Notes under the pieces: model-generated | The model's input: the letters and a program-made list of their open reading frames with translations, nothing else | What the model was told of the DNA's origin: nothing | The model's database searches: none | Translations under genes and position numbers: made by a program | Part shown: positions 21,829 through 30,025 of the stretch, one piece after another | How positions within the stretch are numbered: the stretch's first letter is position 1 | How the letters are laid out: each line of letters opens with the position of its first letter | NCBI RefSeq assembly: GCF_030445035.2 | Contig: NC_080685.1 | Location: 111,712,432-111,776,431, forward strand | Source of the DNA: Dasypus novemcinctus | Taxonomy: Eukaryota > Chordata > Mammalia > Cingulata > Dasypodidae | DNA: 64,000 bases | Direction of reading: 5' to 3'

Positions 21829-23762
21829 TTTAAAGGCTGTTGCGAGGAACGGCAATCGCGAGCCCAATGGTACCCTTTTCCACAGCGCGGGCATGGTGTG
21901 GGGGGGCCTCTCGGTCGGCGCAGTGCCTCGGCAGGGCGGGGAGCCGCTTGTTGAGGGCACTCGCGGATAAAATGGCCAAGTTGACCGCATCGAAAGCAGG
22001 CAGAAGCAGAGGCGGAGGACACAGCCATGGCAGAGGCAAAGGCATTAGTAAGCGCTTTAGTTTGAGGGTCAATATCTCGACAGGCTAAGACCCATTCGTG
22101 TAACTGCTTGTCGCGAAGAGGGAGGATAACAGTCCGGAAGGGTGCGAGGCACCCATCGAGAACTAGCTCTTTTGCTAACATAAATTGGGCGTCTTCATTG
22201 GTGATTTTCCGCTGACATGCTTCTAGAACGCGTGCGACAAACGCGGGAAAAGTTTCTTGTGGGTCTTGAAGCATTTGCGCAAGTTTGGTAGATTGCTTGG
22301 AGGAGACTAGCGAAAATGACCGCTGGACAAGGTTCTTTACTCGTTGCCAAAACCCTGGATCTATATTGACATAAGACTGAGGATTAGCAAAGCTGTTGAC
22401 TCCGGTGTAGGCGTCCGGTGGATCTCTGACACCGATGCGGGCGTTCTCTGCTACTTGCTGCTCAACAGCATGTTGATAATAGGCACGCCATTCAAGAAAC
22501 TGACCGGGCTGAAGGATGGCGCGGGCTAAGGAAATCCAGTCATAGGGGAGCGCAAGTTGGACTCCCAGTTCTTCTAACAATTGTTGGACATATGGGCTAC
22601 CTATACCATCTTCTTTCACGGCCTTTCGCAGTGTCTTAATCTCTTCGGCCGTAAAGGGAAGCCAGGTCTGAGGGCGCTGTGGCGTAGGCAGCGGGTTGAG
22701 CGGGTAGAGCTGAGGGGCGGGAGGGTGCACTCTTCCGGAGTCGCTGTTATATGGTGGTGGCGAGGGATGAGCGGTAGCGGGAAACAAGTGAGGGAGTGGC
22801 AGCTTAGCAGCGTCAAGGCGGCAACAAGCTGGCGGCGGGACCCTTTTGAGCGTCGGACAAGATGGCGGCGAAGCTACGTCATTTCCGGGAGCCGGCCAAG
22901 ATGGCGGCGAAGTCACGTCATTTCCGGGGGCCGGCCAAGATGGCGGCGAGGCTACATCATTTCCGGGGGCTGGCCAAGATGGCGGCAAAGCTACATCATT
23001 TCCGGGGGCCGGCCAAGATGGCGGCGAAGCTACATCATTTCCGGGGGCCGGCCAAGATGGCGGCGAAGCTACATCATTTCCGGGGGCCGGCCAAGATGGC
23101 GGCGAAGCTACATCATTTCCGGGGGCCGGCCAAGATGGCGGCGAAGCTACATCATTTCCGGGGGCCGGCCCGGGGGTTGACGAGACAGGAAGGGGCGGGT
23201 AAAGGCGAGAGGAAGCGCCTTTGTTCCCGCCGGCGGGCTCTGATCTGGGTGAGGAAGAAGCAGGAAGCACGCCATCTTGGGCAGGGGTGGAGGAAGGAGG
23301 AGGAGGTCCGCCATTCTGAGGAGCCACAGAAACGGTTTCTGTAGGCGGCGGGGAGTGCGAGCGGGGAGGCTCGCGCTCGAGAGCTGCGGCGAGCTGGTCA
23401 GACAGAGAATTCGTGTCTCTAAGATCATCGGGCTCATAATCATTGGGTTGTTTAATCGATTTGTCCCGGATGACTTCGGATGGTGCACCAAGGAGGCAGG
23501 CACGAACGGCCACGAGAGTAGGCAGCAGGCCGGGCGGAAAAGACCGCTTTTCATGCTCTATGGCAGAGGTAACTCGATCTATTAGCCGTGAGTACGTGTC
23601 CGGGCTCCAGAGCTGGCAGGTGGCGAGCCACGGATTGAAGGGGAGTAGTAAGTCCCAATATTTTTGGAGCTGTTTCAGGGAAACGCGAACCCCATTGGTA
23701 TCAAGCAGGGCGGCTAAAAGCCGAACCTGAGGGGTATGGTGTGAAGAGAGGGAGGTGCCCAT
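21765..23762 (-). CDS. gag: Retroviral Gag polyprotein
   Basis: 665 codons from ATG at 23762, starting MGTSLSS, a myristoylation signal, and followed by a betaretrovirus-type matrix (to about 95). A proline-rich region (about 135-365) holds eight 13-residue repeats (202-305) and a PPPY late-budding motif (335-338). Capsid runs from about 366 (LPYDWISLARAIL..., ...LAQMLQDPQETF...) to about 565. Nucleocapsid has two CCHC knuckles, CFRCGQLGHFIREC (589-602) and CPRCGKGYHWARDC (624-637). The open frame extends to 23834 with no ATG before 23762. It ends just after the frameshift site to pro. Confidence 0.96.
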   Translation of the reverse strand: MGTSLSSHHTPQVRLLAALLDTNGVRVSLKQLQKYWDLLLPFNPWLATCQLWSPDTYSRLIDRVTSAIEHEKRSFPPGLLPTLVAVRACLLGAPSEVIRDKSIKQPNDYEPDDLRDTNSLSDQLAAALEREPPRSHSPPPTETVSVAPQNGGPPPPSSTPAQDGVLPASSSPRSEPAGGNKGASSRLYPPLPVSSTPGPAPGNDVASPPSWPAPGNDVASPPSWPAPGNDVASPPSWPAPGNDVASPPSWPAPGNDVALPPSWPAPGNDVASPPSWPAPGNDVTSPPSWPAPGNDVASPPSCPTLKRVPPPACCRLDAAKLPLPHLFPATAHPSPPPYNSDSGRVHPPAPQLYPLNPLPTPQRPQTWLPFTAEEIKTLRKAVKEDGIGSPYVQQLLEELGVQLALPYDWISLARAILQPGQFLEWRAYYQHAVEQQVAENARIGVRDPPDAYTGVNSFANPQSYVNIDPGFWQRVKNLVQRSFSLVSSKQSTKLAQMLQDPQETFPAFVARVLEACQRKITNEDAQFMLAKELVLDGCLAPFRTVILPLRDKQLHEWVLACRDIDPQTKALTNAFASAMAVSSASASACFRCGQLGHFIRECPQQAAPRPAEALRRPRGPPTPCPRCGKGYHWARDCRSSQQPLNSQRGRPQPLSQEAVKRAPKP
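21789..21834 (-). promoter_or_regulatory. gag-pro -1 frameshift signal with pseudoknot
   Basis: The slippery heptamer T TTA AAC (21834-21828) is in the gag zero frame (Leu-Asn). A 7-nt spacer precedes stem 1, GGGGC (21816-21820) with GCCCC (21803-21807). The loop GGCCTC (21809-21814) is complementary to GAGGCC (21789-21794), giving an H-type pseudoknot. The -1 frame then reads the protease. This is the textbook betaretroviral arrangement. Confidence 0.9.
22848..23159 (-). repeat. Eight 39-bp tandem repeats inside gag
   Basis: 8 x 39 bp, in frame, encoding GNDVASPPSWPAP with small variations; the last unit is degenerate (...SCPTL). Each unit carries AAGATGGCGGC on the plus strand (consensus YY1 site) and CATTTCCGG (ETS/GABP-like core); some units have CGTCA before it. 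The length is a multiple of three, so copy-number change leaves gag open. Confidence 0.95.
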
Positions 23763-23796
23763 AGTGGGAGAAGAAAAGGCGGCGACGGGGTCCCTA

Positions 23797-23800
23797 CCTG
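23797..23800 (-). promoter_or_regulatory. Predicted major splice donor of the provirus
   Basis: The minus strand reads TTTCCAG|GTAGGGA with the exon ending at 23798, 35 nt before the gag ATG and 76 nt after the primer site. It is a good donor match in the usual place. No ATG lies between the expected RNA start and this site. Confidence 0.75.
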
Positions 23801-23873
23801 GAAAGCTGAAATGGTCGCCAGTAGACAACAACAACGGCTGACAACAGGGGCCGTACGGCGGTGGAAGGAGAGG

Positions 23874-23891
23874 ATCCCGGACGAGCCCCCA
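23874..23891 (-). other. Primer binding site, tRNA-Pro
   Basis: The minus strand reads TGGGGGCTCGTCCGGGAT, complementary to the 3' end of tRNA-Pro, two bases after the 5' LTR. tRNA-Pro is common in gamma- and deltaretroviruses; most betaretroviruses use tRNA-Lys. Confidence 0.97.
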
Positions 23892-23893
23892 AA

Positions 23894-24295
23894 TGTGGGC
23901 TCGCTGGCAGTGATTAGCGGCCCACGAGGTCCGGGCAGCCTTCCACGGCTCGGCGGGAAGCCCCTAGACCAGCGTGTAGGCCTAGGTTCTCCAGGCGTGG
24001 GGGACGCGCGGTAAAAACCACGGAGACAGCCTGAGCGCAGGAACAAGTCTGCTTTATTGCGGAAGTACACTTGGTTATATAGGGTTGGGTGAAGGGAGGG
24101 GCAGGAGCTGGGGCGGATTACTACAGGGCGGTAGTGGATAGGCGGAGTTGTGCAGGCGGCTATGAGGTAGGCAGTAGCTGGGGAAGAAGGCAGATTATAT
24201 GTTGGCAACGTGGGCGGGACTGGCGGGAAGGACAGCAATGGCTGGAGGAAGGAGATAGCAAAGGCTGGGGGAAGGGATGGAGGGAGGCAGCAACA
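23894..24295 (-). repeat. 5' LTR of the provirus
   Basis: 402 bp, no difference from the 3' LTR found by eye. TATATA lies at 24076-24081 and AATAAA at 24053-24058. Transcription should start near 24050 and run toward gag. The AATAAA lies upstream of or at the start site, so it should be absent from the 5' end of the genomic RNA and used only at the 3' end. Confidence 0.95.
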
Positions 24296-24301
24296 CATTA
24301 T

Positions 24302-25133
24302 CATTTGTTTCAAGGTAGTCATTGATTTCTTTTGAGATTTCCTCTTTGACCCACTGTTTTTCTAAGAGTGTGCTATTTAATTTCCAAATTGTCATGTGAA
24401 GTCTGGGTCTCTGTCCCTTGCAAATTTCCAGCTTGACTCCACTGTGGTCAGAGATATTGTTTTGTATGATTTCAATCTTTCTGAATTCATTAAGCCTTTC
24501 TTTGTGGCCTAGCATATGGTCAATCTTGGAGAATGTTCCATGTGCGCTTGAGAAAAATATATATCCTGCTGTGTTTGGGTGTAATGATCTATATATGTCT
24601 ATTAGATCCAGCTCTTCTAATATACTGTTCAAATGTTTTGTTTCTTTAGTGATTCTCTTTTGAGATGTTCTGTCCAGAGTTGATAGTGGTGTATTAAAAT
24701 CCCCCACTATAATTGTAGATGCATCTATTCTTTCACTTAGTTTTTCCAGCGTTTGCCTCACATATTTAGAGGCGCCCTTGTTAGGAGCATAAATATTTAT
24801 GATTGTTCGATCTTCTTGACAAATTGTCCCTTTCACTAAAATATAGTATCCTTCTTTGTCTCTCACAATTGTTTCACATTTAAAGTCTATTTTGTCTGAT
24901 ATTAATATAGCTACTCCTGCCTTTTTTTGGTTGTTGTTTGCTTGTATGATTGTTTTCCAGCCATTCACTTTCAACCTCCATGAGTCTCTGGGTCTAAGAT
25001 GTGTCTCTTGTAGGCAGCATATAGATGGGTTGTATTTCCTTATCCAGTGTCCCAGTCTGAATCTTTTGATAGGTGAGTTTAATCCGTTGACATTCAGTGT
25101 TATTACGTTTAGAGAGTTATTTATGGTAGCCAT
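24302..25133 (-). pseudogene. Young L1 ORF2, endonuclease part
   Basis: Starts at ATG 25133 (MATINNSLNVITLNVNGLNS). It shows apurinic-endonuclease-like motifs CLQETHL, YAPNKGA, VGDFNTPLS, SAHGTFSKIDHMLG and ISDHSGVKLEI, and ends ...EINDYLETNDN at the provirus boundary. The reading frame is open throughout. It continues in ORF2 at 15372 and below on the other side of the provirus. Confidence 0.95.
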
Positions 25134-25370
25134 ATTTTGGTTGGATTTGTGTTTGTTATATTTTGTTTGTATTATTTTATTTTCCCCTTCTATTTTTGTC
25201 TTTCTTGTTGCTTTTACACTCTTCTCCATCTCTGACTGTCCTGTTTTTTCCTTTCTTCCTGCAGAATTCCCTTAAGAATTTCTTGAAGGGGAGGTTTCTT
25301 GTTGATATACTCTTTCAGTTTCTGTTTATCTGTGAATATTTTGAACTCTCCTTCATTTTTGAATGCTAGT

Positions 25371-26186
25371 TTAGCTGGATAAGAGTATTCTTGGTTGGAA
25401 ATTTTTTTCCTTTAGTACCTTGACTATATCATACCACTGCCTTCTTGCCTCCATCGTTTCAGATGAGAAATCAGCACTTAATCTTATGGAGTTTCCCTTG
25501 TATGTGATGGTTTTCTTTTCTCTTGCTGCTTTTAGAATTTTTTCTTTGTCTTGAGCATTGGATAATTTGACAAGTATATGTCTTGGGGTGGGCCTGTTGG
25601 GGTTTATGACCAGTGGAGTGCGCTGTGCTTCTTGGATATGTACATCTGTCTCTTTCAGTAGATTTGGGAAGTTTTCATTCATTATTTCCTGCAACACTCC
25701 TTCTGACCCCTTTCCCTTCTCTTCTCCTTCTGGAATGCCTATAATACGTATGTTTGAGCGTTTTGCGTTATCATTCAGGTTCCTAAGTCCTATCTGGATT
25801 TTTTCTACCTTTTTATTGACCACTTCTACTATCTGTTTGATTTCCAATGCACTGTCTTCCACATCACTAATTCTCTGCTCTGCCTCTTCTAGTCTGCTGA
25901 TGTTTGCTGCAAGTGTATTTTTGATTTCTTGAATTGTGGTGTTCATTTCCATCATATCTGTTATTTTTTTGCGCATGTCTGCAATTTCCCCTCCAAGTGT
26001 TGTCTTCACGCTGTTAACCTCTTTCATTACTTCATCAAATTTGTCAGTGATAAATGTTCTGAGATCTTTCATTGCTTGTGCGAAGTCCTGCCCCCCTTCC
26101 TGATTTTCAGTTTGTTGATTGGATTCAGCCATGTTTTCCTGATTACTGGTTTGGTTTGTAGATTTTTGTTGCTGTCTTGTCAACAT
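25371..26186 (-). pseudogene. Young L1 ORF1, frameshifted near its end
   Basis: 271 codons of L1 ORF1, the RNA-binding chaperone: coiled-coil region (about 60-135, ...ISRLEEAEQRISDVEDS...), RRM-type core (...RSNIRIIGIPEGEEKGKG...) and C-terminal domain with NRPTPRHILVKLSNAQDKEKIL. The frame terminates early at ...FQPRILLSS because of an apparent single-base insertion in the run around 25378-25384; the expected KLAFKNEGEF text continues in another frame. It lies about 240 bp before the ORF2 start. Confidence 0.92.
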
Positions 26187-27783
26187 TTTTTCTTTGACGG
26201 GTTTAATCAGTTCCTTAGCTTCTTTGTCTAGTCTTGGAGATTAATTAGCTGTTGTTTTTGCGTAAGTGTTATATCTTCTCTTTGTCACTTTGTTCTTCTT
26301 ATTCCAATTTCTTATTGCTAGTTAAGCTCACTTTAAAGGAAAGTATTAGTGCTGGGGAAAGTCAATTGTGTAAGGAAGGAAAAAGTGTGAAGTAGTATTG
26401 GTGATATATGTTTACAAAGCAACAATATGAGTTCTGGGAGGATGGAGGTTAGATCATGTAAATTGTGTAGAGTTATAGTAGTAGGAAAGTACCTATAATG
26501 AGGTAGACGACTGAATATGGGAGGAATGTGGTACGTACTAAGAGGCTATTGTTTTCGTGAGAGAGGGAAAGAGAAAAGAAAGGTAATAGTTTCAGGGACG
26601 AATACCAGATGGAAAACTAAACAAAGGTATTAGAAATTAAGAGTTAGACACTTTGTGGATCAAAGAAAGGGAGATGGAATATAGGAGAGATAGCAGATGG
26701 TGGAGGATATCAAGTTGTAGGGGAAAGGGGATAGTGTAGATAGGCTAAATCTATTCACAGAGAAATGAGGCAGTGGAGGGTGAGGAAACCCAGCAAATGT
26801 GAGGTATTTCCTGTAGGACCTATTGTATTGTTAAGGTAAAATAGTATAAGAAGAATATTGGGGACAAGAAAGAGAGGATTGAAAAAAAAAAAAAAAAGAA
26901 CAAGAAAAGCAACAACAACAAAAAATAAAAAAAAATAAAAAAAAACCAAAGAACAGAAACCCCGCCACCAGGCTCGGCTGGGCTCAGCTGGGCTCCGGTC
27001 CCCTGCCCGCCGCCCGCCGCAGCTCGGCTGGGCTCGGCTGGGCTCGGCTGGGCTCGGGTCCCCCGCCTGCTGCCCGCCGCGGCTCGGCTGGGCTCGGCTT
27101 CCCCTCCCGCCACGGCTCGGGGGGGCTCGGCTGGGCCCGGCTTTCCCGCCCGCCGCCCGGCGCGGCGCAGCGCGGCTCGGCTCTCCCGCTCGCCGCCCGG
27201 CGCGGCGCGGCTGGGCTCGGCCAAGCTCAGCTGGGCTCGGCACCCCCGCCCACCGCGGCTCAGCCGGACCCGGCTTACCCACCTACCGCCCGCCACCGCG
27301 GCGCAGCGCGGCTCGGCTCTCCCGCCCGCCACCCGCCGCGGTGCTAGCTGCCTCGGCTCCGCCTACCCAAGGATGGGGTCCTCCACACGTAGCTGGGATC
27401 TCCCGTGTATATTTCACAGATGGATCCTCTCTGTTACCTTCCCTCCAAATCGATGTCCAGACACCTCCGGACCAGGAAAAATCCCAAAACAGCCGGTTCC
27501 GAAGAGTCTCCAACGCCTCCCAGCCGATTCCCCCCAGGGGCTAGTAACCGGGAAGTTCACTCAGCCGCCATCTTGCCTCCCCCTCCTGAAAAGTCCCAAA
27601 TTATATCTTATAGACCAGTCCTTTCCGTTACCTTCCCACCAAATCGATGTCCAGACACTTCCTGCCCTGAAAAAATCCCGAAAAAGCCTGGTCCCGGAGA
27701 ACCTCCAGTGGCGCCCAGCTGCCTCTTCCCAGGAGAGATGGCAAGGCAAGCTCACTCAGCCACCATCTTGCCGGAAGTCTCCC
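26187..27783 (-). promoter_or_regulatory. 5' UTR and promoter of the young L1
   Basis: 1.6 kb upstream of ORF1. The distal end consists of two ~195-bp monomers, with YY1-type CAAGATGGYGGC at 27759-27770 and 27564-27575 and a shared 'ccaaatcgatgtccagacac' at 27445 and 27639. Next come 26960-27350, a CpG-dense stretch built of ggctcggctg-like 10-bp units, and then AT-rich sequence (26187-26950). The arrangement resembles monomeric promoters of rodent L1s. Confidence 0.8.
26960..27350. repeat. GC-rich 10-bp-unit minisatellite in L1 5' UTR
   Basis: Repeated ggctcggctg / ggctcagctg units mixed with cgcccgccgc blocks. Long frames across it (e.g. 26755-27332) are low-complexity translations rich in Ala, Arg and Pro, not genes. 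Confidence 0.85.
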
Positions 27784-27799
27784 TTACATCCTTAAAATT

Positions 27800-28417
27800 T
27801 ATTCCAAGATAACGGATTCTTTTAGTTGATACAGCAAATGGAATTTTTCCCTTCATTTCCTCCTTGGATTGCTCTTTACAAGTGTATAGAAACATGACTG
27901 GTTTTTGCAAGATCACCCTGCAACTTTGCTGAATTAGTTTACTAGATCTAGTAGATTTGCTGTAGATTTTTCAGGATTTTATATATACAGGATCATGTCA
28001 TCTGCAATTTGGATGGCTTGTATTTCTTTTTCTTGCCTACTGCTCTGGCTAGAACTTCCAGGACAATGTTGGATAATAGTGGTGGCAGTGGACATTCTTC
28101 TCTTAATGACTATTTGCATGGAACATCTTTTTCCAGCCTTTCACTTGCAGTCTATTTTTCTTTGCATCTAAGGTGGGTTTCTTATAAACAACATACAGCT
28201 GGATCATGCATTTTTACCCATTCTGCCAATCTGTGTCTTTTGATTGGGGAATGCAATCCATTAAAATGCACTGTTACTACTGTAAAAGCAGTACTTACTT
28301 CAGCCATTTTGTCCTGTAGTTTTTATACGTCATTTTTTGTTTGTTTGTTTGGTCTCTCTTTTTCTTTACTGCAATCTGCTTTTCTGTATAGCTGATTGTT
28401 ATGATGTATCTGGCTGA
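27800..28417 (-). mobile_element. Old minus-strand L1, ORF2 (continuation)
   Basis: Continues the old L1 broken by the young one: 'cttcatttcctccttggattg', 'tgcaactttgctgaatt', 'atacaggatcatgtcatctgc' match the reverse complement of ORF2 in order. Frames are broken. Confidence 0.8.
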
Positions 28418-28426
28418 TCTCTTTCT

Positions 28427-30025
28427 CACTGTTTTTTTAAACAGAAGTGTGACCGTTTCTTTATTAAATTATACAAAAAGGGGAGGGGAGGGGGCAACTC
28501 TGGGGCTTGGCCCCAAACCCGGCCTGGCGCTGTCTGAGAGGAGGGGATCTGGGAGAGCCAGGGACCAGCCAGAACAGGGATATGAGGAAATGAGGCTGGG
28601 GGTGCAGAGGCGGGTAGGAGAGCATATTAGTCAGCTAACGGGGTGCTGATGCAAACTGCCAGAAACCGGCTGGTTTTTATAAAGGGCATTTATTTGGGGT
28701 AGGAGCTTACAGTTACCAGGCCATAAGGCATAAGTTATACTTCCCTCACCAAGGTCTATTTTCACGTGTTGGAGCAAGATGGCTGCCGACGTGTGCCAGG
28801 GTTCAGGTTTCCTGGGTTCCTCCCTTCCCAGGGCTCGTTTCTCTCTGGGCTCAGCTCCTCCGTTTTCTCTACAAGGTCAGCTGTAGACTGAGGCTCTCTA
28901 GGCTTTGCCTTGCTCCACAAGGCCAGCCGTCTCTTTCCCCAGGACTAGATTCTCTCTGGGCTCAGCTGCTCTGTGTGTTTACCCAGGATCTGGCTCAAAA
29001 CTCCCAACTCTGTCTTTTGCCATGTCTTTTATCAACACCCTACCGATGTAGTCCAATCAAAGCCCTAGTCATAATTTAATTAAGTAAAAGTGAAACTTTA
29101 GACAGACCAGCTTACAAACATAATTCAATTACTATTTTTGGAATTTGTAAACAATGCCAAACTGCTACAGAGAGACTACTGGAGAAGGGGTGGAATCACA
29201 GAAGGTAAGGAGAGAGAGATCAAGGACAGGGAGAGGAGCAACTGGAGACCAGTGGGCGAGCTCAGATGAGCAGGTCAGGAGTTGGGACAACGGTGGGACA
29301 ATGGTAGAGTGAGAATGGATGGGGCGATGTCCGAAGAGGTGGAAATGAGAGGCTGGGAGAGAAGAGGGTGGTGCTCAGGTGCTCAGGTGCCAGGCCCACA
29401 GCAGGGGGCTCACGCCAACGCCCCATTTCCCATCTTTTGTGGTTTGGGATCTGCTTCATCCTCCTCTTCAGCAGCTCTCTTCAGCGTAAGCCCTTTGTCA
29501 TCCTCTTCTTCCTCTTCCCCTTCATCCTCCTCCTCTCCATCCTCAGCAGTTTCTTCTTCTTCCTCCTCACCTCCGCTCTCCTCCTCCTCCACTTCTTTCT
29601 TTTTCTCTTTCCGGCTTGCCTTCTCTTCCACCTTCTCTTTTTCTCCTTCAGGTCCTTGGCACTCAATTCAGCTACTGCCTCCACCCTCTTCTCCAAAATG
29701 GGGCTGGGGCTGGCAGGGAGCCAGGGTCCTGAGGCCAGGACAGAGGGACCTGGACGGTGGAGAGTGGCTGCGGTTGGAACCTGGCGCAGTGGCGGTGGTG
29801 GCAGCAAAAGCAGCAGCGGCGGCCACTCAGCAAGTGGGTCTCTGGAAGAGGCAGCAGAGGCGCAGGGTGGGGCGGGAGTGGGTCTGGAGCAGAGACCCAC
29901 AGGGCTGCAGCTGCCCGGAGGGCGGGAGGTGTGGGCCGTGGCTGGTGCACTCAGGCCACGGTCACCCAGTCCTTGGCTCGCCACCTCCACACCAGCAGAG
30001 CTGCTGCAGTCCAGCTGCGCTCATT
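28427..30025 (-). pseudogene. PTMS: PTMS (parathymosin) processed pseudogene
   Basis: Intronless minus-strand copy of parathymosin, a small acidic nuclear protein. 29410-29631 translates EEKASRKEKKKEVEEEE..., a glutamate-rich centre and ...LKRAAEEEDEADPKPQKMGNGALA, matching the PTMS C-terminal two thirds. The N-terminal AELSAKDLKEKK is in another frame, and the start codon position reads ATT, so it is not functional. The 3' UTR ends with AATAAA (near 28460) and an A run at about 28432-28439. A short direct repeat tctctttct (28418-28426, 30026-30034) flanks it, as expected for L1-driven retroposition. A solo LTR interrupts its 3' UTR. Long plus-strand frames here are antisense shadows. Confidence 0.88.
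28623..29169 (-). mobile_element. Solo LTR, ERVL-like, inside PTMS pseudogene
   Basis: 547 bp. On the minus strand it begins TGTAGCAGTTTGGCATTG, has AATAAA at 28689-28694 (read on the minus strand) and ends ...CTGACTAATATG (a likely decayed ...CA end). A 5-bp duplication GAGAG lies at 28618-28622 and 29170-29174, as expected for class III elements. A short A-tailed piece of the same family lies near 9284-9355. Confidence 0.7.

Larger units (their letters stand above)
15373..24295 (-). mobile_element. Complete beta/gamma-chimeric endogenous retrovirus
   Basis: An 8.9-kb provirus on the minus strand: 5' LTR (23894-24295), tRNA-Pro primer site, gag, pro, pol, a small upstream ORF, env, 3' LTR (15373-15774). 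All reading frames are open. Gag (MGxSxS start, PPPY, two CCHC knuckles) and Pol (YMDD, D-D35-E) are betaretrovirus-like, whereas Env has the CWLC and CX6CC motifs of gammaretrovirus/type-D envelopes. No dUTPase domain lies between gag and protease. The provirus is in NVL intron 2 in the same direction as NVL and inside L1 ORF2. Confidence 0.96.
9841..27783 (-). mobile_element. Young full-length L1, split by a provirus
   Basis: A complete minus-strand L1: 5' UTR (26187-27783), ORF1 (25371-26186), ORF2 (25133 down to 12389, interrupted by the provirus at 15373-24295) and a 2.5-kb 3' UTR ending in an A/T tail at 9841. The flanking direct repeat ttacatccttaaaatt occurs at 9825-9840 and 27784-27799 and extends to 18 bp with the preceding cc. 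Without the provirus it is about 9.0 kb, long for an L1 because of the extended UTRs. It interrupts an older L1. Confidence 0.92.

Noticed and set aside
21765-21990. A dUTPase domain at the start of the pro frame
   Set aside because: Only about 20 codons lie between the end of gag and the start of protease homology, too few for the domain, and no dUTPase motif is visible.
22848-23159. A CRISPR-like array
   Set aside because: There are no unique spacers; the units are contiguous, in frame and inside gag in a mammalian genome.
22581-23344. Plus-strand open frames of 118-199 codons over the gag repeats, with repetitive translations
   Set aside because: They are shadows of an in-frame 39-bp repeat in gag. 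A repeat whose length is divisible by three keeps several frames open by itself.
23874-24295. Deltaretrovirus assignment of the provirus (tRNA-Pro primer, 6-bp duplication)
   Set aside because: RT (YMDD context, LPQGMRNSP), Gag capsid and nucleocapsid are betaretrovirus-like, Env is gamma/type-D, and there is no tax/rex-like region between env and the 3' LTR.
26755-27332. Minus-strand Ala/Arg/Pro-rich frames of 170-175 codons
   Set aside because: Translation of the GC-rich minisatellite in the L1 5' UTR.
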